Shown: positions 7,064-13,804 of the stretch, piece after piece | Numbering within the stretch: position 1 is the first letter of the stretch | Layout: every line of letters begins with the position of its first letter | Origin: JAUWZS01 sp964423085 | Lineage (GTDB): Archaea > Aenigmatarchaeota > Aenigmatarchaeia > CG10238-14 > SCSR01 | DNA: 19,780 nt | Direction of reading: 5' to 3' | Assembly: GCA_964423085.1 (NCBI GenBank) | Contig: CAYRDB010000012.1 | Coordinates: 1-19,780 of the forward strand | Translations under genes and position numbers: made by a program | Notes under the pieces: model-generated | The model's input: only the letters and a program-made list of their open reading frames with translations | Database searches by the model: none | Told to the model about the DNA's origin: nothing

Positions 7064-7489
7064 ATGCTAGTAAAGGACGTTATGAACAAGAACGTTGTAG
7101 TCGCCAAATCTGACGTTACAGTCAGAGAAGCTACAAAAGTCATGAACAAGTTTAGGATAGGAAGCCTGGTTGTGATAAACAACGACAGGATAGTCGGAAT
7201 ACTGACCGAGAGGGACGTTCTCGAGTCTGTCGCAGAGGGCAAGGATCCTGACTGCACGACAGCAGAGGAGATAATGGGAAAGGAAGTTGTGACCATAGAC
7301 CCAGATCAGGACGTGAAAGCCGCTGTGGACCTCATGACAGAGCACAAGATAAAAAAGCTGCCGGTCGTCGAGGACAACAAAATAAAGGGCATAATAACCG
7401 CGAGCGACATCATAGTTGTCGAACCTAAGCTAATCGCTAGCGTTGCTCAGCTTATTTCTATGAAGCTTCCCGGGTATCACGGCGGGTAG
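7064..7489 (+). CDS. Two-CBS-domain protein
   Basis: The 141-residue protein is almost entirely a CBS pair. The first repeat is about residues 1-60 (VKDVMNKNVVVAKSDVTVREA ... GSLVVINNDRIVGILTERDVL) and the second about 68-125 (AEEIMGKEVVTIDPDQDV ... KKLPVVEDNKIKGIITASDII). Paired CBS domains form a Bateman module that binds adenine nucleotides or related ligands and usually senses energy state. No enzymatic domain is attached, so it is a stand-alone sensor whose partner is unknown. A zinc-ribbon gene begins five bases downstream, probably in the same transcript. Confidence 0.93.
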   Translation: MLVKDVMNKNVVVAKSDVTVREATKVMNKFRIGSLVVINNDRIVGILTERDVLESVAEGKDPDCTTAEEIMGKEVVTIDPDQDVKAAVDLMTEHKIKKLPVVEDNKIKGIITASDIIVVEPKLIASVAQLISMKLPGYHGG

Positions 7490-7494
7490 TTCGA

Positions 7495-7671
7495 ATGGAA
7501 GCAAGGATGTTCTGCCCAAACCACGGAAAGCTTGATTTCGAAGACGTGATAATAAAGAACGGGATTCCTACGTGCAGAAAGTGCATGTCGGCATTGGAAT
7601 TCGGAAAAGTGCAGCCCAGAAGCGTGAAACCCGTAAAGAAAGCAAAAGCGAAACCTAAGAAGAAACGCTAG
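7495..7671 (+). CDS. 58-residue zinc-ribbon protein with Lys-rich tail
   Basis: The protein starts MEARMFCPNHGKLDFED and contains a zinc site made of C7, H10, C27 and C30 (CPNH ... CRKC). The last 15 or so residues are basic (KKAKAKPKKKR). It begins five bases after the CBS gene stop, so co-expression with the CBS sensor is likely. The stop TAG shares the palindrome CTAG (7668-7671) with the stop of the convergent pyrE-like gene. The zinc ribbon with a basic tail suggests RNA or ribosome binding; the exact role is unknown. Confidence 0.75.
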   Translation: MEARMFCPNHGKLDFEDVIIKNGIPTCRKCMSALEFGKVQPRSVKPVKKAKAKPKKKR

Positions 7672-8372
7672 CAAAGACGTATTGGGGGACTTGTTTCTAC
7701 ATAATTTTTGACTTCTTTGTATTTACTGTCTGAAAGAAGACCTTCGCCATTCAAAGTTTCTATCATATCGAGTATAGTCATGAACGCGTGCGACTTTATT
7801 CCATTGGGCGAGTATTCGGTAACATGGCTAATCAAGTTGTCAGCACCACCCTGCAATCTATCTATCAGAAAAACTGAATCATTGACCATTGCATGAATAT
7901 TATCCTGTTCACACTGCTTAGCAATCCTTCCATCGAGATTCTCAATCACGCTTTTGCCAGAAGTTATCAAATCATCCATGGTCAGCAACACATCTCCATC
8001 GCGAATGTCTGCCTGAACGAATTTGGCGATACCGTGGTCTTTCAATACCTTTATTGTGTAGCCGCTCGGTATACCATACTCGTAAGTCAGACAGCCAACA
8101 TATGGCACTATGGCATCAGGAATGCCTATTGCCATATCAAAATTGTCCAGTCCTACTTCGTTGGATGCGGTGAGGTAAAGCGCTTTTGTTATATCTTTGA
8201 CTAGTGTCTGCCCAATAACTCTGGAAGAAGGAAGGTTTCTTCCATCAAGATAGTAAGGGCTAATAGGCCCAGATTTTAATTTAAAATTTCCGAATTTCAA
8301 CCCACCAGCGTTGTAGATATTGCGTGTTAACCGCTCTGTCAACTCGGCATGGTTGTCTTTCCAGTCTCCCAT
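7668..8372 (-). CDS. pyrE: Divergent orotate phosphoribosyltransferase-like protein
   Basis: From ATG 8372 the protein has 234 residues. It carries the OPRT N-terminal motif FKLKSGPISPYYLDGR (30-45), the catalytic-loop equivalent IKVLKDHG (107-114, with Lys108, Lys111 and His113) and the PRPP-binding motif MDDLITSGKS (132-141). The usual Arg of RKxxKxHG is Ile107 here. OPRT joins orotate and PRPP to make OMP in pyrimidine synthesis; this variation leaves the substrate open. A TTG at 8405 would lengthen the frame but lies upstream of the TATA-like AAATATAG (minus strand, 8386-8393), so ATG 8372 is preferred. The gene looks AT-richer (about 40% GC by eye) than its neighbours (about 50%), a hint of transfer. 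The C-terminal 60 residues are not recognised. Confidence 0.75.
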   Translation of the reverse strand: MGDWKDNHAELTERLTRNIYNAGGLKFGNFKLKSGPISPYYLDGRNLPSSRVIGQTLVKDITKALYLTASNEVGLDNFDMAIGIPDAIVPYVGCLTYEYGIPSGYTIKVLKDHGIAKFVQADIRDGDVLLTMDDLITSGKSVIENLDGRIAKQCEQDNIHAMVNDSVFLIDRLQGGADNLISHVTEYSPNGIKSHAFMTILDMIETLNGEGLLSDSKYKEVKNYVETSPPIRLC

Positions 8373-8385
8373 TACGATAGCCTGT

Positions 8386-8397
8386 AAATATAGTTTT
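8386..8397 (-). promoter_or_regulatory. TATA box of pyrE-like gene
   Basis: The minus strand reads AAAACTATATTT here, about 20 bases before ATG 8372. It decides the start choice for that gene. Confidence 0.45.
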
Positions 8398-8448
8398 TCA
8401 ATCAAGCCTTAAATTCAGATATTGCGCCAGAACCGGGCGTTCAATCAA

Positions 8449-8457
8449 AGATATAAG
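8449..8457 (+). promoter_or_regulatory. TATA box of 46-residue zinc-ribbon gene
   Basis: AGATATAAG is centred about 28 bases before ATG 8482, fitting a leaderless transcript. Confidence 0.45.
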
Positions 8458-8481
8458 AAATCAAACGGAATATGAATTGGT

Positions 8482-8622
8482 ATGAAGAAAATCTGCCCCA
8501 AATGCAAGTCCGAGAACCTGAACTTCAAGCCGTGGCTCGGAATGATGTACGAGTGCAGAAAGTGCGGATGGCAGGGCGCGCTGGCGCTCGAAAAGAAGAA
8601 GGTCAGCAGCCGTGATATCTAG
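8482..8622 (+). CDS. 46-residue zinc-ribbon protein
   Basis: The protein begins MKKICPKCKSENL and contains a second knuckle, CRKCGW, giving four zinc ligands at C5, C8, C25 and C28. The middle (KPWLGMMYEC) and the Trp after the second knuckle are typical of small archaeal zinc ribbons related to transcription-factor or ribosomal ribbons. The last part is basic. A TATA-like element sits at the right distance upstream. The 3' end overlaps the convergent nuclease gene by 20 bases. The function is unknown. Confidence 0.75.
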   Translation: MKKICPKCKSENLNFKPWLGMMYECRKCGWQGALALEKKKVSSRDI

Positions 8623-9049
8623 CCCAGTTCTCGCTTGAAAACTCGCTCCTTTCGCAAAAGTCCTCCAGTATCCACGCGTTGCCGGAATCGAGAAGGGCTT
8701 CGTTGAGGTTAACACCTTCGCAGTGAACCTCCGCTATCACCCTCCTGTGGCTGCGGGAAATCTGCATATCGTCTTCGTCAACCAGCACATTGGACCTGAG
8801 CGGGCATATCCTTTCAAGGAACGATATGGCATAATCATATCCGGGGCTGCCCTTCTCCGGAGTGTTCACAAGCGACAGCCTCACAGTCTGACCGTCCACT
8901 TCTACTGTATCTCCGTCGACTATCTTGTCTAGAGTTCCGAGGAAGCATTTGGCAGAACCTTTGCAGTCTGGAGCCGCGCCTTCAGCCAACTGCCACGCGA
9001 CAACTGAAGCTATCAGAACAACCGGCACTACAAACAACCATTTCTTCAT
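8603..9049 (-). CDS. Membrane-anchored thermonuclease (SNase-like) protein
   Basis: The 148-residue protein starts with a hydrophobic signal or anchor (about 4-19) and carries an OB-fold nuclease of the staphylococcal nuclease family. Key residues are visible: Asp45-Gly-Asp47-Thr in IVDGDTV, Arg57 and Glu65 in VRLSLVNTPE, and Arg103 in HRRVIAEV, matching the calcium site and the catalytic Arg, Glu and Arg of the family. Family members cut DNA or RNA to 3'-phosphate products. The export signal places activity outside the membrane. It has six cysteines (C29, C35, C82, C110, C132, C148), so disulfides are plausible. The ATG follows a TATA-like GATTATACTT (minus strand) that overlaps the end of the nre gene. 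Confidence 0.9.
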   Translation of the reverse strand: MKKWLFVVPVVLIASVVAWQLAEGAAPDCKGSAKCFLGTLDKIVDGDTVEVDGQTVRLSLVNTPEKGSPGYDYAISFLERICPLRSNVLVDEDDMQISRSHRRVIAEVHCEGVNLNEALLDSGNAWILEDFCERSEFSSENWARYHGC

Positions 9050-9085
9050 GAAGAAAACTTTGTGGCTGCCCGAAAAGTATAATCG

Positions 9086-10276
9086 CTAAAACCCGTGGTG
9101 GTAAACACCTGCTCGGAAGAACTGGTTTATCCTGGTCTGCTGCTTGAAATTCTTCATCAGCTCGCTTTTTACAATCCATTTTCTGCCACACATCATCCTG
9201 CCGCACACGAAATCAACAGCCTGGTCCAATGTGTCGAACCTTTCGAACGGCTTGTTGAATGCGTCCCTTACGGTCTCCCTCAGCTGCCATATTCCCATTG
9301 GCGCGTAGTACTCGGGCCTTACCTCCCTGATTATAAGAGCTGCGGCCTGGCGCTTTATGCTGTCCAGATACTCGCCTACAGCGAGCCTACCGCTGTAGAA
9401 AGCTCCGTGCGTGTGGTTCGCATACTTCTTCCTCAGCCAGTTCCTCTCATAATCGGATCCTATCTGCGGAGACTTGTCCAAATCCCACGCCTCTACAAGC
9501 TCGTATTCGTACGCGCCGGGGATAAGAATTATCTCGTAATGGTTGCCAAGATATTCGTTCGAGAACACCCTTATCTCGCTCAGCTCCTGGTTGCGCTTCA
9601 CCTTCTCTATGACCATCTTGCCGAGTATGTCGTCCACTGCTGTTATGCTCCATCTCGTCGGAACGAGCCTTCGCTGTATCCGCACCCCTACCAGACCAGC
9701 AGACAATATCTTCTGTATCCTGCTCACAGGCAGCCCATACCCGTACAGCCTCCCCACCGCCTTATCCGCTTTCAAATCAATGTCAGAAACTATATAGTCC
9801 ACCTTCCTCTCTATCTTCGGGTTCTCGGTCAGCCTGACCTTGTCTATTGGCGCGGGATTTCCGATCGGAGTTGCCCAGGAGTCAAATTTCAAGTTGAACG
9901 TCGGCTGCTTCTTCAGCTGCACCTCGATGTCCGCAGGCCTCTTGACCATCGCTATCTCCTGAGTTGTCTCCACCAGCTTTCCCGAAGGCCTGCTCACAGG
10001 GGATTCGAATCTGGAGTATATCATCTGCCCGCGGTAGTTGAGTATTTTGTCAATCGACAATCTATTGGCGTACCACTTTTCAGGAGAGTCCATCATCTCC
10101 GCTTCCCTGCTCTCCTGATGAACTGGCGGAGCGAGGACGCCCACGAAAACCTTGGGATAGTTGTATTTGCCCACGAATATCGACGGAGGAGACGTGCCTG
10201 TAAAGTCCTTTGAGCTTTCGATTGCGGCCTTCCAGAACTTGACCTTGTCCATGACTTTGCTGTAGTCTATCTCCAT
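9086..10276 (-). CDS. nreA: Nre-family DNA repair protein with PIP box
   Basis: From ATG 10276 the protein has 396 residues; TTG 10288 would add four. The family motifs are FVGKYNYPKVFVGVLAPP (about 34-51) and TRWSITAVDD (about 206-215). The C-terminus carries QTRINQFF (380-387), an exact PCNA-interacting peptide of the form QxxIxxFF. Archaeal Nre proteins act in repair of DNA damage and bind PCNA through such a tail. An N-terminal Cys-rich zinc segment, which I recall in many NreA proteins, is not seen; the only nearby cysteines are late, in VCGRMMCGRKW (about 356-366). A PIP box plus conserved core makes the family call firm, but the exact subgroup is not. Confidence 0.88.
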   Translation of the reverse strand: MEIDYSKVMDKVKFWKAAIESSKDFTGTSPPSIFVGKYNYPKVFVGVLAPPVHQESREAEMMDSPEKWYANRLSIDKILNYRGQMIYSRFESPVSRPSGKLVETTQEIAMVKRPADIEVQLKKQPTFNLKFDSWATPIGNPAPIDKVRLTENPKIERKVDYIVSDIDLKADKAVGRLYGYGLPVSRIQKILSAGLVGVRIQRRLVPTRWSITAVDDILGKMVIEKVKRNQELSEIRVFSNEYLGNHYEIILIPGAYEYELVEAWDLDKSPQIGSDYERNWLRKKYANHTHGAFYSGRLAVGEYLDSIKRQAAALIIREVRPEYYAPMGIWQLRETVRDAFNKPFERFDTLDQAVDFVCGRMMCGRKWIVKSELMKNFKQQTRINQFFRAGVYHHGF

Positions 10277-10322
10277 AGGTCGCCCCAAAGAGATTATGGA
10301 CAGTTAAAAGATATAACAGATG

Positions 10323-10598
10323 TTACTTCGATTCCGATGTAGACTTTTTCTCCCTGAGCTTCTCCTGGAGCTTGTCTATTCCTGTTATCTGCATACCGTC
10401 CGAGAAAGCTTCTTTCTCCGCCGACCTTCCGTATTGTTCTATGACATCCGAAGTAGACATGTTTCCAAGTTTCTTCGCGCACTCCTCGCACAGCGTCACA
10501 ACTTTCTTCGTGTCTTCGTCTCCTGCTGAGAAAACGACGGTATTCTGCTTGCATATCATGCAATCGCCCTCGAATGTTGCTGACAACTTTATTTTCAT
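10323..10598 (-). CDS. Small CxxC zinc-binding protein
   Basis: From ATG 10598 the protein has 91 residues (an ATG at 10604 would add two). Two knuckles, CMIC (near residue 13) and CEEC (near 37), form a likely zinc site, followed by a charged helical tail (about 60-91) ending in KKSTSESK. The pattern resembles treble-clef or UVR-adjacent zinc modules but no family is certain. An AAAGTTTTAT promoter on the minus strand lies about 26 bases before ATG 10598, predicting a leaderless start. It precedes the nre gene on the same strand by 46 bases; that gene has its own TATA-like TTATATCTTT. Confidence 0.75.
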   Translation of the reverse strand: MKIKLSATFEGDCMICKQNTVVFSAGDEDTKKVVTLCEECAKKLGNMSTSDVIEQYGRSAEKEAFSDGMQITGIDKLQEKLREKKSTSESK

Positions 10599-10620
10599 AA
10601 TCATTATTCGTTTAAGAGAA

Positions 10621-10630
10621 ATAAAACTTT
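10621..10630 (-). promoter_or_regulatory. TATA box of small CxxC gene
   Basis: The minus strand reads AAAGTTTTAT, identical to the plus-strand elements at 661-670 and 4665-4674, at about 26 bases from the predicted start. Confidence 0.5.
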
Positions 10631-10648
10631 GATTGAAAATTTTTAGAT

Positions 10649-10658
10649 AACTTTATAT
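10649..10658 (+). promoter_or_regulatory. TATA box of 12-residue peptide unit
   Basis: AACTTTATAT is an archaeal TATA-like element. Transcription would start near 10681, leaving a leader of about 24 bases that contains AGGGTG (10692-10697) seven bases before ATG 10705. Confidence 0.45.
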
Positions 10659-10704
10659 TGAAAGTTCGTCAAATAATTATTATAACACTTTAGGGTGTAA
10701 AAAA

Positions 10705-10743
10705 ATGGCGAAGAAAAAAGCAAAGGCAAAGAAGAAAAAGTGA
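10705..10743 (+). CDS. 12-residue Lys-rich peptide MAKKKAKAKKKK
   Basis: The frame has only 13 codons including TGA and encodes Met plus Ala and Lys. It is surrounded by all the parts of a gene: a TATA-like element at 10649-10658, an SD-like AGGGTG at a normal distance, and a T-rich terminator that starts seven bases after the stop. No longer frame exists between the flanking genes on this strand. It might encode a micropeptide, for example a nucleic-acid or ribosome-binding tail, or the transcript could work as a small RNA and the frame be incidental. The coding call is tentative. Confidence 0.4.
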   Translation: MAKKKAKAKKKK

Positions 10744-10750
10744 ATTAGGG

Positions 10751-10772
10751 TTTTTTAATTTTTTATTTTTTT
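10751..10772 (+). terminator. T-rich terminator
   Basis: Three T runs (6, 6 and 7 bases) separated by one or two A form an archaeal-type poly-T terminator directly behind the 12-residue frame. The stretch up to the iorA promoter (10773-10842) shows nothing recognisable. Confidence 0.6.
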
Positions 10773-10842
10773 AACAACAGCTTCCTCGTCATCTTGCGTT
10801 CCAAACTGGACCAAGGTTCTGCAATGCTTTAAATCCGCGCGG

Positions 10843-10852
10843 ACTATATTAT
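10843..10852 (+). promoter_or_regulatory. TATA box of iorAB operon
   Basis: ACTATATTAT is centred about 29 bases before ATG 10877, predicting a start within a few bases of the ATG. Confidence 0.5.
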
Positions 10853-10876
10853 AACAAAAGCGTAGTTTGTGATTCT

Positions 10877-12754
10877 ATGAGCAGGGTCTCGACAGAAAAT
10901 CCGGGAAGCAGAGTTCTCATGCTTGGAAACGAGGCTGTTGTTAGGGGCGCGCTAGAATCAGGAGTTCAGTTTGCGTCCAATTTCCCCGGAACCCCAGCAT
11001 CGGAGATAGGGGACACATTCTCCAAAGTGGCCGATGAGCACGGAATATGCTTCGAGTACAGCACCAACGAGAAGGTTGCTTTCGAGGCCGCTGCCGGCGC
11101 TTCTTTCTCCGGACTCAGGTCCATGGTCTCGTTCAAGCACTTCGGACTGAATGTTGCCCTTGACTCCATACCGCCGGTCGCGTATGTCGGAGTGGAAGGC
11201 GGCCTGGTTGTCGCATTCGCGGACGATCCGAACGGATGGAGCAGCGCCCAGAGCGAGCAGGACAGCAGGTGCTTCGCGAAAATAGCGAACATGCCCATGA
11301 TAGAGCCTTCCAGCTCGCAGGAGTGCATAGACTTTACAAAGGCGGCATTCGACATTTCCGAGAAATACAGGATTCCGGTTTTTCTACGCCTGACGACCAG
11401 GGTAAGCCACACGACTGGCTTGGTCAGCTTGGGCAAGCTGGTTAGGGGTGATAGGAAAGCCAGGTTCGTGAGGGATCTGGCGAAATACGACAATTTCCCG
11501 CCGAAAATAGTGAGGATGCACGCTGACATAGCTGCGAAGATTGAAAGAATCAGAAAGGAAGTTTCTGAAAAGGACTTTTTGAACAAAATTATCAACGAAG
11601 GCAAGTCGGATGTCGGAATAATAACATCTGGAGTATCGTACAACTATGTCATGGACGCCATGGAAGAATTGGGGGCTGAGCTCCCTGTGCTGAAGCTCGG
11701 AACTCTTAATCCGATGCCTGAAGAGATGATTGCGAAATTCCTAAAGGGCCTCAAATCTGTAATGGTTGTCGAGGAGCTGGAGCCTTTCATAGAGACCCAT
11801 GTAAAGGCGATTGCGAAGGATTCCAACCCAGGGGTTGTGATTACAGGAAAGGGCAAAGCAACCGGATTCCCGATAGAAGGGGAGTACACGCCCGAGATGG
11901 TCCTAAGGGCTGTGGCTAATCTTCTGGGAAAGGACGCAGGTTTCGATTATGACAAGCACATGGAGGAATTCTCAAACATCAGAATACCCCGAAGATTCCC
12001 AGTGCTGTGCCCGGGTTGCCCGCACAGGGCCACATTCTATGCTGTGAAAAAAGCCGCTGGCGAAGATGTTGTAATAGGCGGCGACATAGGATGCTACATG
12101 CTAGGAGTGTTCCCTCCTTTCAAAACCCTTGACTTTTTGCTGGCAATGGGAGCGGGGCTCGGCGTGACTCACGGAATAAGCAGGGCGACCGAATCTACCG
12201 AAAACCCGCAGAAGGCGATAGCGTACATAGGAGACTCCACGTTTTTCCACGCAGGCATACCTGCGCTCATAAACATGGTGTTCAACAACTCCAACGTTCT
12301 TGTAATAGTCCTGGACAACAGGATTACCGCAATGACGGGTCACCAGCCAAACCCAGGAACAGGGCTCCCCGGAAAGTCAGAACCAATAAAAATCGATGAA
12401 ATAGCCTTGGCGTGCGGCGTGAAGAACGTGAAGGTTGTGGATCCGTTCAACATAAGCAGTATGATGGAGACGGTCAAAGACTTCCTCGGAAAGGATGGTG
12501 TTTCGGTAATTGTTGCAAAGAGACCGTGCCAGCTGCTCGAATACAAAGCGAAGAAAAGGAAGGGGCCTGTCGCAAAGTTCGAAGTTGAAGGCGAGCTTGA
12601 CAAGAGCGAAGAAAAGGAACTGAAAGACTACGGATGCCCGGCATACTACGAGAAGGACGGAAAGCTCGCAATAGACGAGAAGATGTGCTGGGGGTGCGCC
12701 TCATGTCTGCAACTGGCGAAGGGAAAAATCAAACCTAAAGGGGAAGACAAATGA
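10877..12754 (+). CDS. iorA: Indolepyruvate:ferredoxin oxidoreductase, alpha subunit
   Basis: IorA and IorB together oxidatively decarboxylate aryl pyruvates from aromatic amino acids to acyl-CoA, reducing ferredoxin. The 625 residues show the N-terminal pyrimidine-binding domain (NFPGTPASEIGDTF, 35-48), the CPGCPHR motif (378-384), GGDIGCYMLG (401-410) and the thiamine-diphosphate motif GDST with the following Asn-rich NMVFNN (452-471). Canonical IorA ends in a two-cluster ferredoxin domain. Here the first CxxCxxC is missing: only C587 (GCPA) and C604, C607 and C610 (CWGCASC) remain, and the last Cys of the second motif is absent. By ferredoxin geometry these four would bind one [4Fe-4S] cluster. 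The start ATG 10877 fits a leaderless transcript, and the stop overlaps iorB as ATGA. Confidence 0.95.
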   Translation: MSRVSTENPGSRVLMLGNEAVVRGALESGVQFASNFPGTPASEIGDTFSKVADEHGICFEYSTNEKVAFEAAAGASFSGLRSMVSFKHFGLNVALDSIPPVAYVGVEGGLVVAFADDPNGWSSAQSEQDSRCFAKIANMPMIEPSSSQECIDFTKAAFDISEKYRIPVFLRLTTRVSHTTGLVSLGKLVRGDRKARFVRDLAKYDNFPPKIVRMHADIAAKIERIRKEVSEKDFLNKIINEGKSDVGIITSGVSYNYVMDAMEELGAELPVLKLGTLNPMPEEMIAKFLKGLKSVMVVEELEPFIETHVKAIAKDSNPGVVITGKGKATGFPIEGEYTPEMVLRAVANLLGKDAGFDYDKHMEEFSNIRIPRRFPVLCPGCPHRATFYAVKKAAGEDVVIGGDIGCYMLGVFPPFKTLDFLLAMGAGLGVTHGISRATESTENPQKAIAYIGDSTFFHAGIPALINMVFNNSNVLVIVLDNRITAMTGHQPNPGTGLPGKSEPIKIDEIALACGVKNVKVVDPFNISSMMETVKDFLGKDGVSVIVAKRPCQLLEYKAKKRKGPVAKFEVEGELDKSEEKELKDYGCPAYYEKDGKLAIDEKMCWGCASCLQLAKGKIKPKGEDK

Positions 12755-13335
12755 AAGATTTCAACATGGTAGTCATAGGAGTTGGTGGCCAGGGTGTGAT
12801 AACAACCGCATACCTTGTTGCCGAAGCTGCGGTAAAGCAGGGTTACGATGTAAAGATATCCGAGCTTCACGGGCTGTCCCAGAGGGGAGGCAGCGTGCCT
12901 TGCCACATAAGGATAGGAAAAAAAATAAACTCGTCTGTGATAAAGCCGGGACATGCAGACCTTGTGATTGCGCTAGAGCCGCTTGAGGCTCTGAGGGCCG
13001 CCAAATACGCGTCCAAGGATAGGACTGTAATGATTGTAAACACATGCCAGGTGAGACCGGTATCGGTGCTTCTGGAGGGAGAAAGCTACCCGTCAGCAGA
13101 CGAGATAAAAGACAGGCTGAAAGGTTTTGTGAAAGAATCAATATTTGTGGATGCCACAGGAATTGCAATAAGCAACGGTGGGAGCGAAGTAATGTCTAAC
13201 GCCTACATGATAGGATTAGCTAGCGCCAGGAACCTGCTTCCAGTGAAGAAGGAGCTGATACTGGATGCGATGAAAGAAAGCGTTCCCGAGAAATACTTTG
13301 AAGCCAACAAGAAGCTATTCGAATCAGCTGACTGA
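12751..13335 (+). CDS. iorB: Indolepyruvate:ferredoxin oxidoreductase, beta subunit
   Basis: The 194-residue protein is a gamma-type 2-oxoacid oxidoreductase domain. It starts with the glycine-rich VVIGVGGQGVITTAYLVAEA and contains the conserved SELHGLSQRGGSVPCHIRIG (about 38-57), both hallmarks of IorB. It normally pairs with IorA to bind CoA and help complete the catalytic site. The ATG overlaps the iorA stop by four bases, ensuring coupled synthesis. The length is normal for a single-domain IorB. The stop abuts the convergent DUF457-type gene with no space. Confidence 0.95.
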   Translation: MKDFNMVVIGVGGQGVITTAYLVAEAAVKQGYDVKISELHGLSQRGGSVPCHIRIGKKINSSVIKPGHADLVIALEPLEALRAAKYASKDRTVMIVNTCQVRPVSVLLEGESYPSADEIKDRLKGFVKESIFVDATGIAISNGGSEVMSNAYMIGLASARNLLPVKKELILDAMKESVPEKYFEANKKLFESAD

Positions 13336-13800
13336 CTATTTCTTGTCCAGAAGAAGGTGAAGATTGTAGCTCGCAAGGGAGACCGTGAAGAAAAGTAGAA
13401 AATGCTGGACTGAAAACGAACTGAGCATGACGTATGTTATTGCAAGAAGGAATGAAAAGATAACCGAGAATCCGGCTGTGTGCGTCACGCCCCTGTGCTT
13501 CGCTGGTATGTATTTTATCAGAAGGTATATTATCGCAAAGTATGCAGGCGCGTAATACCACGTTTCAAAAAAGAAGACGAGATACGCTGCCACAGAAGCG
13601 GAAGCCACTATTAGAGAAAAAGCCGTCCTTATCTTGGACTTCTTGGTGTCCACGTCCGGAAAAAGCGATGCGAACACAGATATCACGACCATCACAGCGA
13701 GCTCCCCCACGGAGAGATGGAAACCGACTATGCTGAGAACGTATACAACTGCGATTACGAAGAAAAGCGAGAATATGAAATGCGTCTTCCAGTCAGGCAT
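13336..13800 (-). CDS. DUF457/YdjM-like membrane protein with metal-ligand motifs
   Basis: The 154-residue protein has about four membrane segments and the conserved polar set of the membrane-bound hydrolase-like DUF457 family: His7 in WKTHFIF, Asp49 and Asp51 in LFPDVD, KHRGVTHT (101-108) with His102 and His107, and a final HLLLD (148-152). These His and Asp residues are thought to bind metal at the membrane face. The family is loosely called metal-dependent hydrolase, but the reaction is not established. It starts four bases after the stop of the VTT-family gene, so the two are co-transcribed. Confidence 0.85.
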   Translation of the reverse strand: MPDWKTHFIFSLFFVIAVVYVLSIVGFHLSVGELAVMVVISVFASLFPDVDTKKSKIRTAFSLIVASASVAAYLVFFFETWYYAPAYFAIIYLLIKYIPAKHRGVTHTAGFSVIFSFLLAITYVMLSSFSVQHFLLFFTVSLASYNLHLLLDKK

Positions 13801-13804
13801 CGCA

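Noticed and set aside
8373..8405. TTG 8405 as start of the pyrE-like gene
   Set aside because: It lies upstream of the probable TATA box at 8386-8397, so it would not be in the transcript.
9095..10213. A 372-codon open frame on the plus strand opposite the nre gene
   Set aside because: It is exactly antisense to a gene with clear family motifs, and the translation has no recognisable domain; long antisense frames arise from codon bias.
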